Of a stretch of DNA of 64,000 bases, positions 17,143-25,595 are shown in pieces (the first letter of the stretch is position 1; each line of letters starts with the position of its first letter). Origin of the DNA: SHZI01 sp964417725 (lineage in GTDB: Bacteria; Pseudomonadota; Gammaproteobacteria; Steroidobacterales; GCA-2729495); contig CAYQIV010000014.1 in NCBI GenBank assembly GCA_964417725.1, positions 1 to 64,000 of the forward strand, written 5' to 3'. Position numbers and translations under genes: made by a program. The notes below the pieces were generated by a model. The model did not search any database, was not told where the DNA came from, and saw only the letters and a list, made by a program, of their open reading frames with translations.

Positions 17143-18294
17143 GTGAAGCCACCTATCGTCAGCAAACTGCCGGACATCGGCACGACCATCTTCACGGTGA
17201 TGTCGGCACTGGCCACGCGTCACGGGGCCATCAACCTGTCGCAGGGCTTTCCCGACTTCCCACCGCCGGAGGGCCTGCTCGAGCGCGTCATCCACCACCT
17301 GCGCATCGGCCATCACCAGTACGCGCCGATGCCCGGACTGCCGGAGCTGCGCCAGGCCATCGCCACCAAGACACGGCGGCTCTACGGTCACGTCATCGAC
17401 CCCGACGAGGGCGTGACCGTCACCTCGGGTGCCACCGCCGCGCTCTACACCGCGATTCAGGCCGTCATCCATCCCGGCGACGAGGCCATCGTCTTCGACC
17501 CGGCCTACGACTGCTACGACCCGGCGGTACGTCTCGCCGGCGGGCGCGCGGTGCACCTGCCGCTCGGCGGACCCGGCTTCGCCATTGACTGGCAGCGGGT
17601 CGCCGATGCGATCAACCCGCGCACCCGCCTGATCATCATCAACACGCCGCACAACCCGACCGGTGCCGTGCTCTCGGCGGACGACATGGCAACCCTCGCC
17701 GACCTGGTCCGCGGCACGGGCATCCTGCTCATCGGCGATGAGGTCTACGAGCACATCCTCTTCGACGGCCAGCGCCACGAGAGCCTGCTGCGCCAGCCCG
17801 AACTCGCCGCACGCAGCTTCGTCATTTCTTCTTTCGGCAAGACCTACCACGCCACGGGCTGGAAAATCGGCTATTGCGTGGCGCCAGCGGCGCTGACGCG
17901 CGAGTTCCGCCGCATCCACCAGTTCGTGCAGTTCTGCGTGGCCACACCGCTGCAATGGGCGCTCGCCGATTTCATCGTCAGCGACCCGGACCACTACCTG
18001 TCACTGGCGGCTTTTTACCAGGACAAGCGCGACCTGTTCTGCACGCTGCTCGAGGGCTCGCGCTTCCGCTTCGTGCCGGCGGCCGGCACCTACTTCCAGC
18101 TGCTCGACTACGGGGCCATCACCGACGAGGCAGACACCGACTTCGCCTGCCGCGTTACCCGCGAAGCCGGCGTCGGCTGCATCCCGGTCTCGGTGTTCTG
18201 CGCCCATCCGGAGCGGCGCACACTGCTGCGCCTGTGTTTCGCCAAGGGTGCCACGACGCTGGAACGCGCCGCGGAACGGCTGCGCGCGCTCTGA
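17143..18294 (+). CDS. ybdL: Methionine aminotransferase, YbdL family
   Basis: 383 residues from a GTG start at 17143 with AGGGA upstream. The N-terminus SKLPDIGTTIFTVMSALATRHGAINLSQGFPDF is diagnostic of the YbdL group of fold-type I PLP aminotransferases. The PLP lysine lies in SSFGKTYHATGWKIGY (about residue 233), and NTPHNPTG and DEVYEHILFDG are also present. These enzymes use methionine and aromatic amino acids with 2-oxo acids and close methionine salvage by transaminating 2-oxo-4-methylthiobutyrate. The gene stands alone, divergent from the FleQ-like regulator. Confidence 0.92.
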   Translation: MKPPIVSKLPDIGTTIFTVMSALATRHGAINLSQGFPDFPPPEGLLERVIHHLRIGHHQYAPMPGLPELRQAIATKTRRLYGHVIDPDEGVTVTSGATAALYTAIQAVIHPGDEAIVFDPAYDCYDPAVRLAGGRAVHLPLGGPGFAIDWQRVADAINPRTRLIIINTPHNPTGAVLSADDMATLADLVRGTGILLIGDEVYEHILFDGQRHESLLRQPELAARSFVISSFGKTYHATGWKIGYCVAPAALTREFRRIHQFVQFCVATPLQWALADFIVSDPDHYLSLAAFYQDKRDLFCTLLEGSRFRFVPAAGTYFQLLDYGAITDEADTDFACRVTREAGVGCIPVSVFCAHPERRTLLRLCFAKGATTLERAAERLRAL

Positions 18295-18301
18295 GGCCGT
18301 T

Positions 18302-18340
18302 GCCCCGGTCCGGCGACTTCACGCCGGCGACGGCAGGGGC
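18302..18340. terminator. Nested hairpin between convergent genes
   Basis: CCGGCG (18310-18315) pairs with CGCCGG (18322-18327) around a six-base loop, and outside it GCCCC (18302-18306) can pair with GGGGC (18336-18340). It lies between the end of the aminotransferase gene and the end of the converging MFS gene. No T-run is present. Confidence 0.35.
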
Positions 18341-18348
18341 GCGGCTGC

Positions 18349-19662
18349 TCACGCGCGCCGCGCGCGTTGACCTTCGGCACGCATCAGCCACAGGGCACCC
18401 CCCGCGACCACGGCGTTGCCTGCCGCCATGGCCAGGAAGGGCGTGCCCGGCCCGGCCAGGTCGTAGAGCCAGCCCCCGCCCGCGGAGATGGCCAGGATAC
18501 CGAGGGCGCCACAGAAGTTCTGCACGCCGAACACCGAGCCCCGAAAGGCCTCCGGCGCCTCCTGGCCAAGCAGCACGGTCACCGCGAGGGCGGTACTCGA
18601 CTGGCCGATGCCGATGAGGATCAGCGCCGGGATGGTCGCCACCAGCGACGTGACATCATCGAGCAGGCCGGTCCAGGCATAGCCCAGCGCACCGCAGGCA
18701 AACGCCATGACCATGGCACCCATGCGGTTCATGCGGTCGGAGAGGATGCCGAACAGGGGTGCCCAGACGACCGCTGTCAGCGAGGAAACACCGACGAACA
18801 GGCCGGCACGGCCCTGGGCCTCGGCGGGTGTCAGGCCGGCCGCCGTCGATGCCTGAACCACCCACAGTACGAGAAACAGCGAGATGATCACCATGTCGGC
18901 GCGGGCCGCAAAGGCGCCGGCATAGGCCAGGCCGATACGGGGATTGCGCGCGGCGCGCACACCTTGGCGCAACAGGGTGGCGACACCCGATCGGGGGCCG
19001 AGGCCGTCCGGCCGTCCCGGCTTGAGCCCGAGCATGACGATGGCCGCGACGAAGGCGATCGCCGACGCCACCAGATAGGCCTCACGGCCGGCCCACAGCG
19101 GGCTCGCCCCGCGCGCCTGGAACCATGCCGGCAACTGACTCAGGCCGGCGAAAAACACCACCGCGCCGAGGCCGTTGAGGACGAACGAAATGCCGACGAA
19201 CCGGCCGCGCGATTCGTTCTGCGGGTAGTCGGCGAGAATGGCCGACATGTTGGTGGTGGTGGCCGCGACGGCGAGGGCGAACACCGCGCGACAGAGGAAC
19301 AACTGGGGCAACGAGGTCGCGAAGGCATACGTGCCGTAGGCCAGCGCCATGAGCAGCCACGCCGCGACATAGACACTGCGCCGGCCATGACGGTCGGACA
19401 TCGCCCCCCACCAGCCGATGCAGGCCAGCACGACGATCTCCTGCAGGAACTGCAGGTTGCCCATCACGCGCCCGTGCCGGGCCTCGGGAATGCCGAGATT
19501 GACCGTGAGGATGTACGGCGTCAGCGTCATCAGGTAGGTGAACATGCCGATGCTGATGCCGGCGGCGTACAGGTAGCACAGCACGTGTCGCGACGTGACC
19601 CCCTGCGCCAGCCGGACCGGCCCGAAACGGTGGGTTGTGGAGAGGGGGACCGGCGGCGACAC
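18349..19662 (-). CDS. MFS transporter (paralogue 1)
   Basis: 437 residues with about 12 hydrophobic segments. The MFS loop motif between helices 2 and 3 is GAMSDRHGRRSVYV. Sequence marks shared with two other carriers in this window (at 25.6-26.9 and 29.6-30.9 kb) are GVTSRHVLCYLY near the N-terminus, an ADYP...SRG block and NGLG after it. The substrate is unknown. It starts nine bases after the heavy-metal ATPase gene ends, on the same strand, so it may be cotranscribed with it, though nothing in it suggests metal transport. Confidence 0.88.
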   Translation of the reverse strand: MSPPVPLSTTHRFGPVRLAQGVTSRHVLCYLYAAGISIGMFTYLMTLTPYILTVNLGIPEARHGRVMGNLQFLQEIVVLACIGWWGAMSDRHGRRSVYVAAWLLMALAYGTYAFATSLPQLFLCRAVFALAVAATTTNMSAILADYPQNESRGRFVGISFVLNGLGAVVFFAGLSQLPAWFQARGASPLWAGREAYLVASAIAFVAAIVMLGLKPGRPDGLGPRSGVATLLRQGVRAARNPRIGLAYAGAFAARADMVIISLFLVLWVVQASTAAGLTPAEAQGRAGLFVGVSSLTAVVWAPLFGILSDRMNRMGAMVMAFACGALGYAWTGLLDDVTSLVATIPALILIGIGQSSTALAVTVLLGQEAPEAFRGSVFGVQNFCGALGILAISAGGGWLYDLAGPGTPFLAMAAGNAVVAGGALWLMRAEGQRARRA

Positions 19663-19671
19663 GAAGCGGCG

Positions 19672-22086
19672 TCAGGAATGGCGCAGCAGGCGCATGCCGT
19701 TCAGCGTGACGAGCAGCGTGGCACCGACATCGGCGACCACGGCCATCCATAGCGTGGCGATGCCGGGAATGGCCAGGGCGAGGAAGGCCAGCTTGAGGAC
19801 CAGGCTGAGCGCGATGTTCTGCTTGATGATCATTCGCGCGCGGCGCGCCATGCGCAGTGTCATCGGCACATGGGACAGGTCGTCTTGCATCAGGACGACG
19901 TCGGCGGTTTCCATGGCCTGCGCGGTGCCACCCCCACCCATGGCGATGCCGATGTCGGCGCGTGCCAGGGCTGGCGCATCGTTGATGCCGTCGCCGACCA
20001 TCGCCACCGCATGGTCGGGCCCGCCGAGCGCCTCGATGGCGGCAAGCTTCTGGTCAGGCAGCAGGCCCGCCCGCACCTCGTCGATGCCCGGCACCTGTCG
20101 CGCCACGCGCCTGGCGGCCTGCTCGTTGTCGCCGGTCAACATCACGGTGCGTACCGGCGGGTCGAGGCGGGCCAGTTCATCGAGCGCCGCCGCGGTGTCG
20201 GCGCGCACCTCGTCGCGCACGCCGATGTAGCCGATGACCCGATCACCATGGCCGACATACATGATCGTGTTGCCGTCCGCCGCCGCGGCATCCGCATGGG
20301 CTTCGATGTCCGCGAGGCCGGGCTGGCCGGTGGCAAAAAGCTGGCGGCTGCCGACCGTAACTTTGTGTCCACAGGCCAGGGTACCGCTGACGCCACGGCC
20401 CGGGTGGGCCTCGACATCGCGCGCCGCCTCGACATGGCGGCCGTTGCCGCGTGCCGCGGCAGCTTCCACGATGGCGTGTGCCACCGGGTGCTCGGAGACC
20501 CGCTCCACCGCCGCCGCGTCGCCGACCAGGCTGTCGCAGGGCTCGCAACCCGGCACCGCGTCCTCGCCGTGGCGGCATTCCCGGCTGCGCAGGCGGGTCA
20601 CGACGGGCCGGCCATGGGTCAGTGTGCCGGTCTTGTCGAAAGCAACGACACGGATGTCGGCAAGGCGGTCGAGCAGCGCCCCGCTCTTGACCAGCACACC
20701 GAGCTGCGCGAGGCGGGTCAGGCCGCTGACGACCGACACCGGGATACTGATCACCAGCGCGCACGGGCAGGCGATGATCAGCAGGGTCAGGCCGCGGTAG
20801 AGCCAGCCATGCGTGCCATCGGCGGTGTCCAGAAACGGCTGGCCGAAGGCCAGCACGGGCACGGCGACGACGAGCATCGCCAGTGCGACCACGGCCGGCG
20901 TGTAATGGCGCGCGAAGCGGTCGATGAAACGCTCGGCCGGACTGCGCTGGGCCTGCGCCTGCTCGACGAGCCGCGCGATGCGCGCGATGGTGCCTTCCGA
21001 TGACGGCCGTGTGACGCGCACCTCGAGCGCTGCCTCGCCATTGACGGTACCGGCCATCACCTCGTCGCCGACCTGCTTGACCACCGGCACGTCTTCGCCG
21101 GTGACGGGTGCCTGGTTGATGGACGACACGCCTTTGACGATCACGCCGTCGACGGGAATGCGCTGGCCCGGACGCACCAGCACCCGGTCACCGACACGCA
21201 CATCGGCCACCGCCTTGACGACCTGATGGTCATGCGCCGCATGACCGGGGGACGCGTGATCATGGCCCTGGCAGCCCTCGTGCGCATGTCCGCTGCAGCC
21301 CTCGCCATGTGCATGACGATGACCGGCACGCGCCGCCGCGCCGGCAACGGGGTGTTCACCCCCGCCCCCTCCGTGACCGTGATCGCCGTGGCCGTGCGAA
21401 CCGGCATGTGCCTCGAGGACCGTGGCCTCCTGCGGCTGCAGGGCCATCAGGCTGCGCAGTGAATCGCGTGCCCGCTCGGCGCTGTAGGCCTCGAGCGCCT
21501 CGCCGAGCATGAACAGCAGGATCACCGTGATCGCCTCACCGGTGGCGCCGATGCCGACGGCACCGACGGCGGCGATCGCCATCAGCAGGTCGATGGTGAT
21601 GCGCCGGGCGAACAGCAGGGCGCGGAAGCCCTTGGCGAAAACGGACGCCCCCGCAACCAGCGTACCCGCCCCGAACAGCACGCCGAGGGCCGGCAGGCCG
21701 AAGAGCTGCTGCACCCCGGCCAGCGGCAGGACGATCAGGCCGGCGAAAACGCCGAACGCAACCAGCAGGGCACGGCGCAGCGGCGGCTGCGCCCACAGGA
21801 ACGTCACGAAGCCACGCAGGCCGTGGCGCTCGATGACCGGTTTCGCCGCCGCCCCGTCATCCCGGGCGATCCGGTAACCCAGCTCGCGCAACCGCGCCTC
21901 GATGGCCGCCACGGTGGTGTCGCCGCTGACCTCCATCGTCTCGGTGGTGAAACTGACTTGCGCCGCCGTCACACCCGGCAACTGGCGCATGCTGTTTTCG
22001 ATGGTCATGGCGCAGCTGCCGCAGTCCATGCCTGCGATCCTGACCCGGATGGGTTCGGCAGCGGTGGTAGCAACAGCCTGATTCAT
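19672..22086 (-). CDS. zntA: Zn/Cd/Pb-exporting P1B-type ATPase with a His-rich insertion
   Basis: 804 residues from MNQAV. An N-terminal HMA domain has GMDCGSC (residues 19-25). Then come membrane helices, the actuator domain with TGE, the CPC metal-site motif in ACPCALVIS (about 438) and the phosphorylation motif DKTGTLTHG (Asp about 484), and GDGINDAPALARADIGIAMG near the end. The CPC motif with an MxCxxC N-terminus fits export of Zn, Cd or Pb. Residues 227-288 are an insertion in the actuator domain with 16 His and 2 Cys, unusual for this family. A start 23 codons upstream (22155) is open but would lie inside the palindrome at 22132-22158, so I chose 22086. Confidence 0.9.
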   Translation of the reverse strand: MNQAVATTAAEPIRVRIAGMDCGSCAMTIENSMRQLPGVTAAQVSFTTETMEVSGDTTVAAIEARLRELGYRIARDDGAAAKPVIERHGLRGFVTFLWAQPPLRRALLVAFGVFAGLIVLPLAGVQQLFGLPALGVLFGAGTLVAGASVFAKGFRALLFARRITIDLLMAIAAVGAVGIGATGEAITVILLFMLGEALEAYSAERARDSLRSLMALQPQEATVLEAHAGSHGHGDHGHGGGGGEHPVAGAAARAGHRHAHGEGCSGHAHEGCQGHDHASPGHAAHDHQVVKAVADVRVGDRVLVRPGQRIPVDGVIVKGVSSINQAPVTGEDVPVVKQVGDEVMAGTVNGEAALEVRVTRPSSEGTIARIARLVEQAQAQRSPAERFIDRFARHYTPAVVALAMLVVAVPVLAFGQPFLDTADGTHGWLYRGLTLLIIACPCALVISIPVSVVSGLTRLAQLGVLVKSGALLDRLADIRVVAFDKTGTLTHGRPVVTRLRSRECRHGEDAVPGCEPCDSLVGDAAAVERVSEHPVAHAIVEAAAARGNGRHVEAARDVEAHPGRGVSGTLACGHKVTVGSRQLFATGQPGLADIEAHADAAAADGNTIMYVGHGDRVIGYIGVRDEVRADTAAALDELARLDPPVRTVMLTGDNEQAARRVARQVPGIDEVRAGLLPDQKLAAIEALGGPDHAVAMVGDGINDAPALARADIGIAMGGGGTAQAMETADVVLMQDDLSHVPMTLRMARRARMIIKQNIALSLVLKLAFLALAIPGIATLWMAVVADVGATLLVTLNGMRLLRHS

Positions 22087-22131
22087 GGGGATACCCGTAC
22101 CCGGACACGCCATCGACTGGCATATCCTGCA

Positions 22132-22158
22132 CCCTTGACCTGACTTGAAGGTCAAGGG
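22132..22158 (-). promoter_or_regulatory. 27-bp palindrome, probable metal-regulator operator of zntA
   Basis: CCCTTGACCT and AGGTCAAGGG are perfect 10-bp inverted repeats around GACTTGA. Read on the - strand, TTGACC can serve as -35 with CAGGAT about 20 bases further as -10. A dyad in an over-long spacer is the pattern of MerR-family metal promoters (ZntR/CadR type). It lies 46 bases before the chosen ATPase start. No merR-type gene is in the window. Confidence 0.6.
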
Positions 22159-22182
22159 GCACGGGGACGGGCGCTCGATCCG

Positions 22183-23394
22183 TCAGCGGGCGCCGAGGGA
22201 CAGCAGGTCGAAGCGACCCGTGGTCTGGAACATGTCGCTGGCGGGCAGCATGCACACGCGGTTGCGGCCCTCCTGCTTGGCGGTGTAGCAGGCTGTGTCG
22301 GCAGCCTTGAGCAGGGCGCTGGCCTGCTGGAGCCCGGCACGGCCCCATGAAATGCCGACGCTGGCGCCCACGGTGTAGTCGTGACCATCGTAGTGGAAGC
22401 TCAACCCCTCGATCTCGGCACGCACGTGTTCGCCGATCTCGAGGGCCCGCTGGCGGGGGCAGTTGGGCAGGAGCAGCGCGAATTCATCGCCGCCGACCCG
22501 CGCCGCGGTGTCGCTGGCGCGGCAATATTTGCGCAATATGCCGGCAATGATCTGCAGCAGCGCATCGCCGGCCGCGTGGCCACCGGTGTCGTTGACGGCC
22601 TTGAAGCGGTCGAGATCCATGAAGACCAGCGAAAACTCGGAATGCTGCGGGCCCGGGTCACTGGCGAGCCGCTCGAGGCGACGCAGGAATTCGCCATGGT
22701 TGACGAGATCGACCATCGAGTCGTGGGTCGCCTGATGGTGCAGGGCGCGGGCCAGCGCCGCGTTCTTCAACTGCAGCTCCAGCACGCGCTGCACCGCCTC
22801 GCCCGACTGCCTGGACGTGCGCACCAGGATGACCAGGAACATCGCCACCGTCCCGGCCATCAGCCGCGACTCCGTCGAACCATCGTCGAGGATGCGCAGC
22901 ACGTAGGGCAAAAGCGCCGGCAAGGCGAAATAGAGAAAGACCCGCGGCAGGGGCGAATAAAGGCTCATGGCGCCGGCGCTGACACCGCTCAGCACAAAAG
23001 CGACGTACATCTGGTGTGCCGGGGACTCCGCCGGGAAGAGCCATATGGATACCGTTCCCCACCACAGGCCGGACGCCAGCGTACCGGCGATGTAGGCGCG
23101 GACCCACGACTCCGCCTTGTCGATCTGCTCGCGCTGGCGGGCATAGAGATGCTGCCCGTAACTCCGCAGCAGGTTCAACAGCACACCGGCGAAAAACCAC
23201 AGCAGCAGCGCTTGCCTGGGCACCACCGGCCACAGCAGCAACAGCAGCGCCGCCGCGCAGAACACCGCGCCGAACAGGGCGACGGGCACGTTGGCATGCA
23301 ACATGTGGAGCTGCTGGATGGCGATCCAGGAGCGGTCCTCGATGTCCTGTTTCAGCAGATTCTGTGTATCGAGCGGATTCATGATGCCGTTCAC
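22183..23394 (-). CDS. Membrane diguanylate cyclase (GGDEF)
   Basis: 403 residues. Five or six hydrophobic segments (residues about 30-210) form an integral-membrane sensor resembling MASE-type domains. The C-terminal GGDEF domain has DRFKAVNDTGGHAAGDALL, RVGGDEFALLLPN and VGASVGISW, so catalytic residues are intact; the entry motif is altered (THDSMVDLVN instead of HDPLTGLPN). It should make c-di-GMP from GTP at the inner membrane. A second Met (23382) is an alternative start. The gene is upstream of zntA on the same strand, but the zntA palindrome lies between them. Confidence 0.87.
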   Translation of the reverse strand: MNGIMNPLDTQNLLKQDIEDRSWIAIQQLHMLHANVPVALFGAVFCAAALLLLLWPVVPRQALLLWFFAGVLLNLLRSYGQHLYARQREQIDKAESWVRAYIAGTLASGLWWGTVSIWLFPAESPAHQMYVAFVLSGVSAGAMSLYSPLPRVFLYFALPALLPYVLRILDDGSTESRLMAGTVAMFLVILVRTSRQSGEAVQRVLELQLKNAALARALHHQATHDSMVDLVNHGEFLRRLERLASDPGPQHSEFSLVFMDLDRFKAVNDTGGHAAGDALLQIIAGILRKYCRASDTAARVGGDEFALLLPNCPRQRALEIGEHVRAEIEGLSFHYDGHDYTVGASVGISWGRAGLQQASALLKAADTACYTAKQEGRNRVCMLPASDMFQTTGRFDLLSLGAR

Positions 23395-23645
23395 GTCCCC
23401 ATGGAATTATCGGCCGCAGGCACTTTTTCTGTAACCGATTGCCGCACGCTCCGGGAGGATCAGGCCGGCAGCGCGCCCTGGCGGCAACCGCTGAGGACGG
23501 CCACTGCCGGGCACAGGCGATGCCCCTGGATCGCCGGTCGGGGCAGCGGGCCCGGTGTGCCCGCCCCGCCTGACAGGCGGCTGAAAACGTGATCTTCCGG
23601 CTGGATGGGCCGAAAAAGCCGTGGCTGGCCATTTCCGCGGGCTGC

Positions 23646-23651
23646 TAAGAT
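23646..23651 (+). promoter_or_regulatory. Extended -10 element just before the amidotransferase gene
   Basis: TGCTAAGAT (23643-23651) is a good extended -10. Transcription would start at about 23658, one or two bases before the ATG at 23660, which implies a leaderless mRNA. Confidence 0.45.
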
Positions 23652-23659
23652 GCGCCGCC

Positions 23660-24406
23660 ATGCATCGCCTGCTCGTTTTCCAGCACGTCCCGCATGAGAT
23701 CCTCGGCACGCTCGACCCGCTGCTGCGTGCCGCCGGCTTCCGCATCCGCTACATGAATTTCGGCCGCACGCCCGACGCCGTGCCGGACCTCGACCGCTAT
23801 CACGGGCTGATCGTCCTCGGCGGGCCGATGAACTGTGACGAAGTTCACCGTCATCGCCACCTGGTCACCGAGGTCGACACCATCCAGCGCGCGCTGGCCG
23901 ACGGCAAGCCGGTGCTCGGGATCTGCCTCGGCTCGCAGCTGCTGGCGCGTGCGCTGGGTGCGCGGGTCACGAAGAACCCGGTCAAGGAAATCGGCTGGTA
24001 TGACGTATCAGCGACACCGGCAGGGCGTGAGGACGTGCTGTTCCGGCATTTCGCCGCCAGCGAGCGCATCTTCCAGTGGCATGGCGACACATTCGAGATC
24101 CCGGATCGCGCCGTGCACCTCGCCACCTCGGCAGACTGCGTCAACCAGGCATTCCGCCACGGCGACAACGCCTACGGCCTGCAGTTCCACCTCGAGGTCG
24201 ACGCACCGATGATCATGCGCTGGCTGCATGCCCCGGTGAACCGTCGCGAACTGGACACGCTGGCCGGGAAGATCGACCCGGCGGCCATCGCCGCCACGAC
24301 ACCCCGTCACATCGACCGGGCGATGGCGCTCGGCAATGCCGTGTTCGGTGAATTCATCCGGCTGTTCCAGGTGCGGCACCGGAAGATGGTGCTGCCATCA
24401 CGCTGA
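23660..24406 (+). CDS. Class I glutamine amidotransferase (GMP-synthase-like)
   Basis: 248 residues from MHRLLVFQHVPHEILGTL. The nucleophile Cys is in GICLGSQLL (about residue 87), and the His-Glu pair is in LQFHLEVD (about 175-177). This is the GATase1 family of stand-alone proteins related to the glutaminase part of GMP synthase. The acceptor is unknown; relatives act on gamma-glutamyl substrates or remain uncharacterised. The ATG at 23660 has no Shine-Dalgarno and sits about 9 bases after a -10-like TAAGAT, so a leaderless mRNA is possible. It converges with the cytochrome c gene. Confidence 0.85.
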   Translation: MHRLLVFQHVPHEILGTLDPLLRAAGFRIRYMNFGRTPDAVPDLDRYHGLIVLGGPMNCDEVHRHRHLVTEVDTIQRALADGKPVLGICLGSQLLARALGARVTKNPVKEIGWYDVSATPAGREDVLFRHFAASERIFQWHGDTFEIPDRAVHLATSADCVNQAFRHGDNAYGLQFHLEVDAPMIMRWLHAPVNRRELDTLAGKIDPAAIAATTPRHIDRAMALGNAVFGEFIRLFQVRHRKMVLPSR

Positions 24407-24443
24407 GCCTGGCAATTGCCGCAGCACGGGACGGCGCACCACC

Positions 24444-24977
24444 TCAGCGCGACATGCGCAACAGGTATTCGAGCATCATCCGATCGCGTTCGGCGCTCTT
24501 TTCGTAGCCGACCATCGGCGGGTAGCGCATGCGGTTGTGGGGCACCACCGCCGCCGGATCGGCGATGAATGCGGCCATGGTCTCCGGTGTCCAGACGAGG
24601 CCGTTGTCGCGGGCCTCGATGAAGGCATCGGAGTACTGGAAGTGGCTGACCACCGCTGCCGGCTTGCCGAAGATGCGGTGCAGGTTCGGCCCGACCCGGT
24701 TCTCGCCACCCGCTTCGAGCGTGTGGCAGAAGCGGCACCAGGTGAAGGCCTCCTTCTGCACCGCGAGTTCTCCGTCGCTGATCGGCGGCAGCGGCTCGGC
24801 ATAGTAGTCGGGCAGGTTCCTGCCGGCGAGCAAGCGGTCGATCTCGGCCTGCGGCACCTGCGCGTCGGAGCCGAACGGGTAGACACCAAACCACCAATAA
24901 GGGAAATACAGGGCCAGGCCGAGGAAGGCGAGCAGCACCATGGCGTGCAGCAGGCGGGTCGGGGTTGAAACGCTCAC
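24444..24977 (-). CDS. Membrane-anchored cytochrome c, single haem
   Basis: 177 residues. An N-terminal hydrophobic segment (about residues 10-30, LHAMVLLAFLGLALYFPYWW) could be an uncleaved anchor. The haem-binding CxxCH motif is CRFCH at about 81-85, followed by GPNLHRIFGKPAA as in class I cytochromes c, and a C-terminal Met (MRYPPMVGYEKS) that could be the sixth ligand. The gene follows the cytochrome b561 gene after 24 bases on the same strand. The pair probably carries electrons from the quinol pool to a periplasmic acceptor. Confidence 0.85.
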   Translation of the reverse strand: MSVSTPTRLLHAMVLLAFLGLALYFPYWWFGVYPFGSDAQVPQAEIDRLLAGRNLPDYYAEPLPPISDGELAVQKEAFTWCRFCHTLEAGGENRVGPNLHRIFGKPAAVVSHFQYSDAFIEARDNGLVWTPETMAAFIADPAAVVPHNRMRYPPMVGYEKSAERDRMMLEYLLRMSR

Positions 24978-25001
24978 GGGTCGGTTGCTCCCCTGCCCCG
25001 T

Positions 25002-25544
25002 TCAGACCCGGCTGCCGGGCAACAGGCGCCACAGCCCGGCGCGATAACGCAGGTGCTGGTAGGCGCCGAAGGCGAGCCAGATGCCGAACAGCATCAGGTA
25101 ATAGAAGGCCAGCGTGCTGTGCAGGTAGCCGAGCGGAATGCGCAGCGCTTCGCTTTTCGCCACGAGCCTCGGCAGGGTGAGGCCGAAAAGCACCACGTCG
25201 CGTCCCTCGCCCCAGGCATAGAAAAAACCGATGATGCCGGTGACGAGAAACACCATGCACAGGGCGACGAGGATCGCCCGGTTGAAGGCAAACGAGGCCG
25301 CCGGCAGGCCGTGCGGCGGGCTGGGAGCGGGGTCGCGCACGAACCACCACAGGCGGACTGCGGCCAGCAGCGACAGGATGAGGCCGAGGCTGTCATGTAC
25401 CAGGCGCAGGGTGTCGCGCTGGTCGATCGCGGTTCGCGGCAGCATGATGATGTTGACGAACAGCACCGCGAAGACCACGGCGATGGCCATGCCCAGCGCC
25501 GTCGAACGCGGATCCTGCCTGCCTGTCATCCCGTGAGCGCCCAT
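25002..25544 (-). CDS. Cytochrome b561 family membrane protein
   Basis: 180 residues with four membrane helices (about 18-38, 47-70, 90-115, 140-168). Candidate haem ligands are the His in RLVHDSLGL (helix 2) and in GYLHSTLAFYY (helix 4). Length and layout match bacterial b561 di-haem or mono-haem quinol oxidoreductases. It precedes the cytochrome c gene by 24 bases. A -10-like TAAGAT on the - strand (25579-25574) lies 30 bases before the start. A second Met (25529) is an alternative start. Confidence 0.85.
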   Translation of the reverse strand: MGAHGMTGRQDPRSTALGMAIAVVFAVLFVNIIMLPRTAIDQRDTLRLVHDSLGLILSLLAAVRLWWFVRDPAPSPPHGLPAASFAFNRAILVALCMVFLVTGIIGFFYAWGEGRDVVLFGLTLPRLVAKSEALRIPLGYLHSTLAFYYLMLFGIWLAFGAYQHLRYRAGLWRLLPGSRV

Positions 25545-25573
25545 CGTTGCCGCCGGAAACGGAAGTGGCGGCT

Positions 25574-25579
25574 ATCTTA
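25574..25579 (-). promoter_or_regulatory. -10 element of the cytochrome b561-cytochrome c genes
   Basis: On the - strand the sequence GCTAAGATAG contains TAAGAT. Transcription should begin near 25567, leaving a leader of about 23 bases before the ATG at 25544. The same GCTAAGATR word occurs before the amidotransferase gene. Confidence 0.4.
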
Positions 25580-25595
25580 GCGCATGGCGACGAGC

